Shown piece after piece: positions 6,336 to 6,530 of a DNA stretch of 6,530 nucleotides. The notes beneath the pieces are model-generated. The model had not been told where the DNA came from. It saw only the letters and a list, made by a program, of their open reading frames with translations, and made no database searches. The stretch's first letter is position 1. Each line of letters begins with the position of its first letter. The position numbers and the translations under genes are program-made. Origin of the DNA: Ignavibacteria bacterium UBA961 (GTDB lineage: Bacteria > Bacteroidota > Ignavibacteria > Kapaibacteriales > UBA961); contig DBCJ01000084.1 of assembly GCA_002293005.1 (NCBI GenBank), positions 1 to 6,530 of the forward strand, given 5' to 3'.

Positions 6336-6530
6336 TTAAAATGAATATGCGGTTGTGATTCCAATGCTTGGCAATACAGGAAAATTAAAATCAAAATTCA
6401 ACCAAGAATTCCTTGGTTTTTTCTCTATTTCATCATGTTGCAATTCAAACATCAGTCCAGCATCAATGTGCAAAGCTATGAAATTTGAAAGCGCGAATTC
6501 ATGTCCAAATCTCAAATGAGCATAAGACCA
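6336..6530 (-). CDS. C-terminal end of an outer-membrane beta-barrel protein (5' part outside window)
   Basis: On the minus strand the frame is open from the window edge (first codon TGG at 6530-6528) for 64 residues to a TAA at 6338-6336. The translation begins WSYAHLRFGHEFALSN and ends VLPSIGITTAYSF. It shows alternating hydrophobic/polar strands (FIALHIDAGLMFEL, then SWLNFDFNFPVL, then SIGITTAYSF) separated by a charged turn (QHDEIEKKPRN). It finishes on phenylalanine with aromatic residues behind it. A terminal Phe on the last strand is the hallmark recognised by the BAM complex for outer-membrane barrels. The stop directly abuts the GTG candidate start of dapA, so the two genes are probably in one transcript. 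Which barrel family it belongs to cannot be told from this end; its substrate or role is unknown. Confidence 0.75.
   Translation of the reverse strand, partial: WSYAHLRFGHEFALSNFIALHIDAGLMFELQHDEIEKKPRNSWLNFDFNFPVLPSIGITTAYSF

Noticed and set aside
1..6530. Mobile elements, CRISPR arrays, tRNA/rRNA genes, or a novel defence system
   Set aside because: I found no terminal inverted repeats with a transposase, no regular direct repeats, no tRNA-like folds and no nuclease or toxin-like genes on either strand.

Overview
The window looks like ordinary chromosome from a Gram-negative bacterium of the Bacteroidota/Chlorobiota (FCB) group. The left-edge protein ends in a type IX secretion (Por) sorting domain, which is essentially confined to that group. 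The right-edge protein fragment ends like an outer-membrane beta-barrel. The DNA is moderately AT-rich. A basal lineage (Chlorobi, Ignavibacteria or Kapabacteria-like) is my guess, partly because groESL carries a CIRCE operator, but the genus cannot be read from this sequence.

Layout from left to right: (1) the 3' part of a secreted T9SS cargo protein on the + strand (2-811); (2) a shared, bidirectional hairpin terminator (825-865); (3) a two-gene minus-strand unit in which a long cytoplasmic coiled-coil protein of unknown function (1984-3168) precedes gcvT, the glycine-cleavage T protein (879-1964); (4) a divergent intergenic region of about 250 bp (3169-3419) with one perfect and one near-perfect DnaA box, then a CIRCE operator and a possible Bacteroidota-type -7 element; (5) the chaperonin operon groES-groEL on the + strand (3420-5374); (6) a second bidirectional terminator (5403-5437); (7) a minus-strand unit in which an outer-membrane beta-barrel gene (3' end only, 6336-6530) is followed almost without a gap by dapA (5436-6326).

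Most of the content is housekeeping: protein folding (GroES/GroEL under probable HrcA control), one-carbon/glycine metabolism (GcvT) and the first committed step of lysine/diaminopimelate synthesis (DapA). I see no mobile element, CRISPR array, tRNA or rRNA, and no sign of a new defence or metabolic system. The points most worth a second look are the DnaA boxes in the divergent region, the uncharacterised coiled-coil protein ahead of gcvT, and the junction between the outer-membrane gene and dapA.
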